5,811 bases of DNA from an uncultured Lachnospiraceae bacterium. Lineage in GTDB: Bacteria > Bacillota > Clostridia > Lachnospirales > Lachnospiraceae. The stretch spans positions 1 to 5,811 of the forward strand of contig USGM01000148.1 of NCBI GenBank assembly GCA_900554205.1. The letters run 5' to 3'. The position numbers and the translations under genes were made by a program. Positions within the stretch are counted from its first letter, which is position 1. Every line of letters starts with the position of its first letter. Positions 1 through 4,958 of the stretch are shown here, in pieces. Under the pieces are notes generated by a model, which saw only the letters and a program-made list of their open reading frames with translations, did no database searches and was not told the origin of the DNA.

Positions 1-1
1 C

Positions 2-61
2 CCTCTGCTGGACGGACCCGAGTGGGACATGGATAAGAAAGTTGGTGACTCTGAATTCTGA
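2..61 (+). CDS. C-terminal end of an unidentified upstream gene (5' truncated)
   Basis: Reading from base 2, the frame stays open from the window edge to a TGA at 59-61 and ends in the residues DMDKKVGDSEF. The TGA shares its last base with the ATG of the next gene (TGATG), an arrangement typical of translationally coupled genes in one operon. Only 19 residues are visible, so the product cannot be identified. If the following gene belongs to a polysaccharide cluster, a glycosyltransferase or pyruvyltransferase would be a natural neighbour, but that is a guess. The stop-start overlap is the main reason to believe the frame is real. Confidence 0.5.
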   Translation, partial: PLLDGPEWDMDKKVGDSEF

Positions 62-1203
62 TGGATTTAATAAGTGATAAAGCGCAATGTTACGGGTGTT
101 CGGCTTGTGCAGCAACTTGCCCTCAAAAGTGCATTGCTATGAGAGCGGACGAGATGGGTTTTTTCTATCCATGTGTCGATGAGGGACGATGTATAAATTG
201 CAGGACATGCGATGCGGTGTGCCCCGTATTGCAGCCGGTATCATTGCGTGGCAGTACAACTCCTCATGGATATGCTGCTGTGGTACAGGATAATGATATT
301 CGGCAAGAGAGTTCTTCAGGGGGAGTATTCACCGTACTGGCTAGGTACATCATCCGGCAGGGCGGGGTTGTATTTGGCGCAGCATTTGCACCAAATTTTC
401 GGACAGTATGCCACATTTCAGTAGAAACAGAAATAGAGCTAAAGAAACTTCGTGGCTCAAAATATGTACAGAGTGAGATAGGCAATACATATTCGGAAGC
501 GGAAGAACTTCTCAGGCAGGGACGTAAAGTGCTGTTTACTGGAACGCCGTGCCAAATCATAGGATTAAAAAAATATCTTACGATAAAATATGATAATCTG
601 TATTTATTGACAGTTGCCTGCCATGGGGTACCTTCTCCGGCGGTGTGGAGCAAGTATTTGAACTATCTGGAAAGCCGATACAAAGGTCGTATTGCTTGTG
701 TTTCTTTCAGAGATAAAGGAAAAGGGTGGAGAAACTATCGATTTGTAGTATGCTTCTCAGACGGTAGATACTACGCAAAAAAATACTCGGATGACTTATA
801 TATGAGAGGCTTCCTGCGGAATTGCTATCTGCGTCCAGCCTGCTACACCTGCAAAGCGAAGAATTTTAATGGCTGTTGGGACATTATGTTAGCGGATTTA
901 TGGGGAGTAGAAAGTATTTGCCCGGCCTTCAACGATGACAAAGGAACTTCATTAGTGATTACTTCCACGGGGAGAGGAGAAAAATTGCTTGGCGAGGTTG
1001 AGTCGGAGATGAATATAATAGGGGTAGATTTGCAAAAGGCGATTTCCCTCAATCCTGCCATACAGTTTGCGGCAAAGGGAACGCTGCTGAAAGAGTTATT
1101 TATATCAGAATTTGATCAAAGACCAATAATGGTGCTTTTAAATAAGTACTGTCGAGATTCATTATTCAAAGAGTTTAAGCGCTGGATTAAGAATATAGTC
1201 TAA
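61..1203 (+). CDS. Coenzyme F420 hydrogenase/dehydrogenase beta-subunit family iron-sulfur protein
   Basis: A 380-residue protein with two ferredoxin-type [4Fe-4S] motifs at the N-terminus: C10-x2-C13-x2-C16-x3-C20-P and C44-x2-C47-x2-C50-x3-C54-P. An FrhB/FdhB-like N-terminal region follows, with SSSGGVF at 84-90 and LRGSKYVQS at 130-138. The C-terminal domain has FTGTPCQ at 159-165, CHGVPSP at 187-193, and a Cys-rich stretch before DIMLADLWG. The family is cytoplasmic and binds iron-sulfur clusters and flavin. True members reduce F420, but clostridial and Bacteroides homologues in exopolysaccharide clusters, often beside polysaccharide pyruvyl transferases, have no settled reaction. F420 use is therefore not assumed here. 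The start is the ATG that overlaps the upstream stop; there is no strong ribosome binding site, which fits translational coupling. All eight ligand cysteines are present and the length is normal. The gene is AT-richer than those after 2184. Confidence 0.9.
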   Translation: MDLISDKAQCYGCSACAATCPQKCIAMRADEMGFFYPCVDEGRCINCRTCDAVCPVLQPVSLRGSTTPHGYAAVVQDNDIRQESSSGGVFTVLARYIIRQGGVVFGAAFAPNFRTVCHISVETEIELKKLRGSKYVQSEIGNTYSEAEELLRQGRKVLFTGTPCQIIGLKKYLTIKYDNLYLLTVACHGVPSPAVWSKYLNYLESRYKGRIACVSFRDKGKGWRNYRFVVCFSDGRYYAKKYSDDLYMRGFLRNCYLRPACYTCKAKNFNGCWDIMLADLWGVESICPAFNDDKGTSLVITSTGRGEKLLGEVESEMNIIGVDLQKAISLNPAIQFAAKGTLLKELFISEFDQRPIMVLLNKYCRDSLFKEFKRWIKNIV

Positions 1204-1240
1204 AATAGTTTTTAATTGACAGAAAAGAAAGGGTGTAGAG

Positions 1241-1291
1241 AATGCCACAGCCCGGTAAGGCGATAATTTCAAAACACTGAAAAATGGCATT
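1241..1291. repeat. Short inverted repeat after the iron-sulfur gene
   Basis: AATGCCA at 1241-1247 is inverted as TGGCATT at 1285-1291, with 37 bases between the arms. It lies between the stop codon at 1203 and the terminator at 1305. A TTGACA hexamer at 1216-1221 lies just upstream, but no good -10 box is at the right distance. The repeat could be part of a small transcript ending at the terminator, or chance. Confidence 0.3.
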
Positions 1292-1304
1292 TGCAAAGGC
1301 GAGC

Positions 1305-1345
1305 AATAAGGCTCTGACTCAAAAAGGTCGGAGCCTTATTGTTTT
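1305..1345 (+). terminator. Strong rho-independent terminator
   Basis: The arms at 1305-1318 and 1327-1340 form a 14-bp stem with a single G-U pair, an 8-base loop (TCAAAAAG) and then GTTTT. It lies about 100 bases after the iron-sulfur gene and most likely ends the transcript carrying the first two genes, separating them from the promoter at 1369. Confidence 0.85.
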
Positions 1346-1368
1346 CTATCTATAGTGTAATTGCATCT

Positions 1369-1397
1369 TTGAATTTCTGCACCTCTATAAGTATAAT
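1369..1397 (+). promoter_or_regulatory. Sigma-A-type promoter for the 59-residue gene
   Basis: The -35 box is TTGAAT (1369-1374), followed by a 17-base spacer and a perfect TATAAT -10 box (1392-1397). Transcription should start near 1404, just before the AGGAGGTG ribosome binding site at 1407-1414. That would give an almost leaderless mRNA, barely long enough to contain the ribosome binding site. Confidence 0.75.
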
Positions 1398-1421
1398 GAA
1401 AGCATCAGGAGGTGTCAGACA

Positions 1422-1601
1422 ATGAAAGAACAGAAATATCATATCTACCTGACCAATCAGGAACGGTCAGAGATTATTGAGTCCCTAATTGATTTCAAAA
1501 ACCTCCGTATGCAGCAAGGGAAATATACCGATGCCGTTGATGAGGTGTTGGTAAAGGTAATCCGTGCAAAAAAGAAGAAACTCAAAGTTGTCTACATTTA
1601 A
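1422..1601 (+). CDS. Small basic conserved-type protein of unknown function, 59 residues
   Basis: The ATG follows AGGAGGTG (1407-1414) by 7 bases, and a near-consensus promoter and two terminators flank it, so expression as a single-gene unit is well supported. The protein begins MKEQKYHIYLTNQER. It has a predicted helical middle (EIIESLIDFKNLRMQQG), then GKYTDAVDEVL and a strongly basic end with AKKKKLK. There is no signal peptide or membrane segment, so it should be cytoplasmic. From memory, similar proteins of about 60 residues with a KYHIYL start and a TDAVDEVL middle occur in clostridial mobile elements without a known role; this is unverified. The basic tail and an initial beta strand followed by helices could suit a small nucleic-acid-binding protein, but no defined motif such as a clear ribbon-helix-helix can be claimed. 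Confidence 0.8.
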   Translation: MKEQKYHIYLTNQERSEIIESLIDFKNLRMQQGKYTDAVDEVLVKVIRAKKKKLKVVYI

Positions 1602-1611
1602 ACATAGCTTG

Positions 1612-1649
1612 GGCTGCTTATTCCCCGCTTGGGGGTAAGCAGCCTTTTT
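1612..1649 (+). terminator. Rho-independent terminator of the 59-residue gene
   Basis: GGCTGCTTA (1612-1620) pairs with TAAGCAGCC (1636-1644). An inner CCCC/GGGG pairing extends the stem around a GCTT loop, and TTTTT follows at 1645-1649. It lies 10 bases after the stop codon of the 59-residue gene. Confidence 0.85.
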
Positions 1650-1674
1650 CATATTAAATAGCCTTAAATCCTGT

Positions 1675-1708
1675 GCCGCTTTTCCGCTTTCGGAAAGGCG
1701 GCTTTTTT
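1675..1708 (+). terminator. Second, tandem rho-independent terminator
   Basis: The arms at 1675-1686 and 1691-1702 form a 12-bp stem with one G-U pair and a CTTT loop, followed by six T residues (1703-1708) and then GTTTTC. It follows the previous terminator by only 25 bases. Together the two would strongly isolate the region before parA from upstream transcription. Confidence 0.8.
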
Positions 1709-1716
1709 GTTTTCAG

Positions 1717-1758
1717 AGGGTCACGAAAAAATTTTTCAACTTTTTTGAAAAACACCCT
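1717..1758. repeat. Nested AT-rich palindrome, possible operator or protein-binding site
   Basis: The outer arms are AGGGT (1717-1721) and ACCCT (1754-1758). Inside them TTTTTCAA (1732-1739) pairs with TTGAAAAA (1745-1752) around a 5-base loop, and a run of A precedes the left inner arm. The AT-rich centre stands out between a GC-rich terminator and the GC-rich region that follows. It could be a DNA site for a repressor or partition or transfer protein, or the start of the structured RNA downstream. No promoter hexamers at proper spacing were found in it. Confidence 0.45.
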
Positions 1759-2160
1759 GCCAAAAGCCGCCCCTAATTCAGAGTAAGTGAAGGGGTTAAT
1801 TCCTGACTTCATTCAGGAGCTTCTTCGTGATCCTTGAAAATTGAATATACAGGCACTTGGGACATTAGTTCTGATGATAGCCCGAAGATAGGTACGCCGT
1901 GACTGTTCCTTTTCGGAGCAAGAGCGAGAACCCCTGATCTGAAATTCGGTTTGCCACCGGAACGGCGATGACAGTCAGAATGATAATGATACTTCTCTAC
2001 GGAGCTGGCGGAGAACCCGGCAGAGGTGAAAGCCCTATGACACGGTGCAGCACACCGTGACCCAAGTGTTTCCCGGAAGGCGAAAGCCGCCGCAGGGGGC
2101 GTTGAGGACAAATACTGCGGACATATACATAGCCGTTCATTACAGGCGGCTATGAAATCT
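1759..2160 (+). other. Gene-free, structure-rich region before parA (candidate leader RNA or element DNA site)
   Basis: No convincing gene lies in this stretch of about 400 bases, but inverted repeats recur on the + strand. TCCTGA (1801-1806) pairs with TCAGGA (1813-1818). TTCTGA (1869-1874) pairs with TCAGAA (1975-1980). As an alternative, TGACTGTTCC (1900-1909) pairs with GGAAC (1959-1963) plus AGTCA (1973-1977). CTCT and GCTGG (1995-1998, 2004-2008) pair with CCGGC and AGAG (2017-2025). CACGGTG (2041-2047) pairs with CACCGTG (2053-2059), and GGC-GAAA-GCC spans 2079-2088. The TTCTGA and TGACTGTTCC pairings share bases and exclude each other, as in switching leaders. I do not recognise it as a named riboswitch, intron or transfer origin. 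I recall similar text before parA in Firmicutes elements, unverified. Confidence 0.45.
2128..2154 (+). promoter_or_regulatory. Stem-loop just upstream of the parA ribosome binding site
   Basis: CATAGCCG (2128-2135) pairs perfectly with CGGCTATG (2147-2154) around an 11-base loop, TTCATTACAGG. The stem ends 12 bases before the AAGGAGG ribosome binding site of parA (2167-2173) and has no T-run, so it is not a terminator. It may stabilise the mRNA or control translation start of parA. Confidence 0.55.
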
Positions 2161-2183
2161 ACAAAGAAGGAGGAAAACGAAAG

Positions 2184-3014
2184 ATGCCAAACTGTAAAAC
2201 CATAGCGATATGCAACCAAAAGGGCGGCGTCGGGAAAACCACCACGGCGGTCAACCTCGGAATCGGGCTTGCCATGCAGGGCAAAAAGGTACTCCTCATA
2301 GACGCAGACCCGCAGAGCGACCTTACGGCCTGCCTCGGCTGGCGGGATTCAGACAGTCTGCCGCAGACGCTGACCAACAAGCTGGCGGCGGTAATGCGCG
2401 AGGAAAGCCAAGACCCATTTGCCGGGATTCTCAGCCACGAGGAAAAGGTTGACCTTGTGCCGTCGAATCTTGAGCTGTCGGCGCTGGAGATGAGCCTTGT
2501 GACCGCAATGAGCCGGGAAAGCGTGATGAAGAACTATCTCAGCCAAGTAAAGGACAACTACGATTATGTCCTCATAGATTGTATGCCGTCCCTCGGTATG
2601 ATTACCCTTAACGCACTGACGGCTGCGGACAGCGTTATCATTCCCGTGCAGGCGCAATATCTGCCGGCAAAGGGAATGACGCAGCTCCTGTCCACGATTG
2701 CCAAGGTAAAAAAGCACACCAACCCGAACCTTGCCATCGACGGAATCCTGCTGACCCTTGTGGACGGCAGAACGAATCTCGCCAAAAGCACCGTGGAGGC
2801 GCTGCGGGAGAACTTCGGCTGCCGGATCAGGATTTACCGGACGACCATTCCCGTTGCCGTGAAAGCCGCAGAGGTTTCGTCCAAGGGAAAAAGCATATAC
2901 GCCTATGAGCCGAACAGCACCGTGTCCAAGACCTACGCAGATTTCACGAAGGAGGTGTTAGCCGATGGCAGGCAGAAAGAGCGACTTCACGCTTCCCACG
3001 AACACGCTCGATGA
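2184..3014 (+). CDS. parA: ParA/Soj-family partition ATPase
   Basis: A 276-residue member of the ParA/MinD ATPase family. The deviant Walker A motif KGGVGKTT spans 13-20, with the signature lysine K13 and the nucleotide-binding K18. The A' motif VLLIDADPQSDLT spans 36-48 (D40, D42), and Walker B is YVLID at 128-132. ParA proteins bind DNA non-specifically when loaded with ATP and, together with ParB on a centromere, segregate plasmids, chromosomes or integrated elements. No N-terminal helix-turn-helix precedes Walker A, so this is the short type that usually does not repress its own promoter. AAGGAGG (2167-2173), 10 bases before the ATG, sets the start. The 3' end overlaps parB by 50 bases, which links their translation. 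The structured region upstream may regulate it. The family call is secure; the role in maintaining a mobile element is inferred. Confidence 0.95.
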   Translation: MPNCKTIAICNQKGGVGKTTTAVNLGIGLAMQGKKVLLIDADPQSDLTACLGWRDSDSLPQTLTNKLAAVMREESQDPFAGILSHEEKVDLVPSNLELSALEMSLVTAMSRESVMKNYLSQVKDNYDYVLIDCMPSLGMITLNALTAADSVIIPVQAQYLPAKGMTQLLSTIAKVKKHTNPNLAIDGILLTLVDGRTNLAKSTVEALRENFGCRIRIYRTTIPVAVKAAEVSSKGKSIYAYEPNSTVSKTYADFTKEVLADGRQKERLHASHEHAR

Positions 3015-3918
3015 CCTGTTCTCCACGCAGGAGGAACGGGACGACGCAAAGCTGGCAAAAATCCGGGACATTCCCCTGACGGAGATCGACAATTTCCCCG
3101 ACCATCCCTTTAAGGTGCGGGACGATGAGGATATGTTACAGCTTGTGGAGAGCGTCAAGGAGCGCGGAGTCATCACCCCGGCGACCGTCCGGCAGAAGGA
3201 GGACGGCAGATACGAGCTTGTTTCGGGACACCGCAGAAAACGAGCCTGTGAGCTTGCCGGATTTGAAACGCTCCGCTGCGAGGTGGTAGACCTTGACCGT
3301 GACGCCGCCACCATTTTGATGGTGGAGAGCAACTACCAGCGGTCGCAGATACTTCCCTCGGAAAAGGCATTTGCCTACAAGATGCGCTTGGAAGCGATGA
3401 AGCGTCAGGCAGGCAGACCGAGCAAAGAAAATGGTGTCCCACTGGGACACGATAATCTTTTCGGGAAGTCAAGAGAGCTTTTAGCTGCCGAAGGCACAGA
3501 TAGCAACACACAAATTCAGCGATATGTCCGCCTTACCAATCTTGTCCCCGAACTGCTTGACCTTGTGGACGATGGCAGAATCAAGATGCGCCCTGCGGTG
3601 GAGCTGTCCTATCTGGACGAGGGCTGCCAGCGGGATGTGGTAGAGGAAATCGACCTGAACCAGTGTACGCCCTCCCATGACCAGACCATCCGTATGCGGA
3701 AGTTCTTTTCGGAGGGCAAGCTCACGCCAGAGGTGGTGTCCGCCATTATGTGTGAAGAAAAGCCCAACCAGCGGGAAAAGATCATCCTGCGAGGGGACAA
3801 GGTGCGAAGCCTGATCCCCAAGAATATTCCCATCAGCCAAACGGAGGACTATGTGCTGAAGGCCTTGGAGCATTACAGCCGCTTTCTCCGTCAGCGGGCG
3901 GATCGTGACAGCCGGTAA
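2965..3918 (+). CDS. parB: ParB/RepB/Spo0J-family partition protein
   Basis: A 317-residue ParB family protein. The N-terminal ParB/sulfiredoxin-like domain begins near residue 33. It contains HPFKVR (47-52), GVITPATVR (68-76), the CTP-binding GHRR motif at 88-91 (within SGHRRKRACELAG), and ESNYQR at 121-126, matching the ENxQR-type box. A basic GRPSK linker (150-154) follows, then a helix-turn-helix-like DNA-binding region around residues 167-220 that includes NTQIQRYVRLTNLVPELLDL. The C-terminus is helical and ends in basic residues. ParB binds a centromere site and activates ParA. AAGGAGGTG (2949-2957), 7 bases before the ATG and inside parA, sets the start. Candidate binding repeats lie downstream at 3966-4052. 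In clostridial conjugative elements such parA-parB pairs are common, where they may help stabilise the excised circle; that role is inferred here. Confidence 0.93.
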   Translation: MAGRKSDFTLPTNTLDDLFSTQEERDDAKLAKIRDIPLTEIDNFPDHPFKVRDDEDMLQLVESVKERGVITPATVRQKEDGRYELVSGHRRKRACELAGFETLRCEVVDLDRDAATILMVESNYQRSQILPSEKAFAYKMRLEAMKRQAGRPSKENGVPLGHDNLFGKSRELLAAEGTDSNTQIQRYVRLTNLVPELLDLVDDGRIKMRPAVELSYLDEGCQRDVVEEIDLNQCTPSHDQTIRMRKFFSEGKLTPEVVSAIMCEEKPNQREKIILRGDKVRSLIPKNIPISQTEDYVLKALEHYSRFLRQRADRDSR

Positions 3919-3965
3919 CGGCAGGCGGAGTACGTTTTTCCGCTTCCCCTTCCTCACACTCCAAC

Positions 3966-4052
3966 CCCTTGAATACTAACAGACTAACCGAAAAGAGAAT
4001 ATCTATCTCTCTTAAATAAACTCTATCTCCCTTGAGTATAGCTATCTAAGAG
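3966..4052. repeat. Iterated CYCTTRARTA motif downstream of parB, candidate parS or operator
   Basis: The direct copies are CCCTTGAATA (3966-3975), CTCTTAAATA (4009-4018) and CCCTTGAGTA (4029-4038). An inverted copy, TATCTAAGAG, lies at 4043-4052, where its complement matches 9 of 10 positions. The second and third copies sit inside an 18-base repeat beginning CTATCT (4003-4020 and 4023-4040) that matches at 14 of 18 positions with a 20-base offset, close to two helical turns. CTATCT occurs again at 4042. CTCTCTTA (4007-4014) and TAAGAGAG (4047-4054) also form an inverted repeat. Phased repeats beside parAB fit a ParB-bound centromere, but binding is inferred. Confidence 0.45.
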
Positions 4053-4058
4053 AGCCGA

Positions 4059-4151
4059 GGGAAACAGCGCAAAGTTCCCGAAAAAGCCGGTTTGCGGTAT
4101 CATTAAAGGTTCTGCCGTCATCGCAGGCTTGATTTCCCCCTCTTTTTTCGG
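4059..4151. repeat. Inverted repeats before the lipoprotein promoter
   Basis: GGGAA (4059-4063) pairs with TTCCC (4075-4079) around an 11-base loop. CCGAAAAAG (4078-4086) is inverted as CTTTTTTCGG (4142-4151) with one extra T. The second arm falls inside the spacer of the promoter at 4129-4158, so the pair could act as an operator or weak attenuator, but both are short. No clear terminator follows parB; only GCCG-GTAA-CGGC (3911-3922), over the stop codon, and a loose T-run at 3935-3939 are seen. Confidence 0.25.
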
Positions 4152-4158
4152 CTAAAAT
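4129..4158 (+). promoter_or_regulatory. Probable promoter of the lipoprotein and adhesin genes
   Basis: The -35 box is TTGATT (4129-4134), then an 18-base spacer and the -10 box TAAAAT (4153-4158). The predicted start lies near 4165, just before the AAGGAGGT ribosome binding site (4168-4175). The spacer contains a run of six T, so the site is AT-biased and the call is moderate. Confidence 0.5.
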
Positions 4159-4181
4159 GAGTGCGAAAAGGAGGTCGCACG

Positions 4182-4883
4182 ATGAAAACGAGGGTTTTGA
4201 GCATATTCCTTATTCTGCTTTTGTGCCTGACTGCCGGGTGCGGCAAGGCTTCACAGAACACCGAAAAGCCCGACGGGTTTTCTTTTTCGGAGAGCCAGAC
4301 AGAAGAAGCTGCCGGAAAAGATACCTCTCAGGCAGAACAGACAGCCCCGGCTCAGCCACCCGAAGCACAAAGCGCACAGACAGCAGATGAGGAAACGGAA
4401 GGAAGCGCGGAAAGCGAACGCCGACCGGTTCCCGAACATCCAGTAAGCGGCACAACGCCGCCGCAGACAAGCGATCCGCAGCAAAAGAAGGACGAGTCCG
4501 AGCGTCGGTCGGAAACCACAGCTTCACCGGCTCCATCCGAAACAGAACAGCCCATCCCTCCGGCAACCGAGGAACCGAAGCCGTCAGAACCTCCCCAGCC
4601 GACACAACCATCCACGGAGCCGCCCACCGAGCCGTCCTTTGACATCGGCTACTGGGTCAACTTTGCCAAGAGCTATGCCGAAAGCGTGGGGCTGACGCTG
4701 GACAGCGGAGCCGCCTACTGCTGGGACAACCCCATTGCCGCAGGCTCCAAGTGCAGGTACACCGAACGGGACATCAAGGGCTACCTTGACCGCTATGCTA
4801 AGGACAGCGACATCACCGAGGTCTGGGTTTGGTATGAGCAGACAAGCGGCAATTCCTACGAGGTGTATATCGGCTACGCATAA
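4182..4883 (+). CDS. Secreted lipoprotein with Pro/Ser/Thr/Glu-rich linker and small C-terminal domain, function unknown
   Basis: The start chosen is the ATG at 4182, 6 bases after AAGGAGGT (4168-4175). A GTG at 4161 in the same frame lies before the ribosome binding site and is unlikely. The 233-residue protein has a short basic start, a hydrophobic core and the lipobox LTAGC, so Cys20 should be lipidated after signal peptidase II cleavage and the protein held on the outer face of the membrane. Residues 21 to about 152 are low-complexity, rich in Pro, Ser, Thr, Glu and Gln, a typical extended linker through the cell wall. Residues 153-233 form a compact, aromatic-rich domain (FDIGYWVNFAKSYAESVG near its start, EVWVWYEQ and YEVYIGYA near its end) with two cysteines, at about 180 and 191, that could form a disulfide. 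I do not recognise this domain. It is followed closely by the adhesin gene. Confidence 0.85.
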   Translation: MKTRVLSIFLILLLCLTAGCGKASQNTEKPDGFSFSESQTEEAAGKDTSQAEQTAPAQPPEAQSAQTADEETEGSAESERRPVPEHPVSGTTPPQTSDPQQKKDESERRSETTASPAPSETEQPIPPATEEPKPSEPPQPTQPSTEPPTEPSFDIGYWVNFAKSYAESVGLTLDSGAAYCWDNPIAAGSKCRYTERDIKGYLDRYAKDSDITEVWVWYEQTSGNSYEVYIGYA

Positions 4884-4906
4884 AAACAAAACCAAACATC
4901 ACTCTG

Positions 4907-4939
4907 AAACGCATCGTGAAAACGGTGCGTTTACTTTTT
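4907..4939 (+). terminator. Intergenic hairpin with short T-run, probable weak terminator or attenuator
   Basis: AAACGCATC (4907-4915) pairs with GGTGCGTTT (4924-4932), a 9-bp stem with one U-G pair and an 8-base loop. AC and five T (4935-4939) follow. The adhesin ribosome binding site begins three bases later at 4942, so the hairpin may partly end lipoprotein transcripts and lower adhesin expression rather than fully separate the genes. No other promoter is visible in this gap. Confidence 0.5.
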
Positions 4940-4958
4940 ACAAGGAGGAAAAACACCA

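Noticed and set aside
1242..1280. 12-codon frame MPQPGKAIISKH after the iron-sulfur gene
   Set aside because: It is too short to support as a gene, and although AGAAAGGG lies upstream there is nothing else to back it.
1968..2060. 30-codon plus-strand frame beginning MTVRMIMILL
   Set aside because: It lacks a Shine-Dalgarno sequence, and its end runs into the CACGGTG/CACCGTG hairpin. The structured-region reading explains the sequence better, though a regulatory leader peptide cannot be fully excluded.
1759..2160. Group II intron fragment or known riboswitch
   Set aside because: I could not find a domain V-like hairpin, an intron 5' GTGYG start with matching 3' end, or any recognised riboswitch core.
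1809..2219. 136-codon minus-strand reading frame across the region before parA
   Set aside because: It has no sensible ribosome binding site, begins inside parA, has irregular composition for a protein (many Ser, Arg, His and Cys) and covers a region full of inverted repeats, so it is best seen as a spurious frame over conserved non-coding DNA.
3966..4054. CRISPR-like array
   Set aside because: The repeats are short and degenerate, partly inverted, and spaced at about 20 bases without unique spacers of regular length, so they fit protein-binding iterons rather than CRISPR.
4161..4181. GTG start seven codons upstream for the lipoprotein
   Set aside because: The ribosome binding site AAGGAGGT lies inside these codons, and the ATG at 4182 gives a standard lipoprotein signal peptide.
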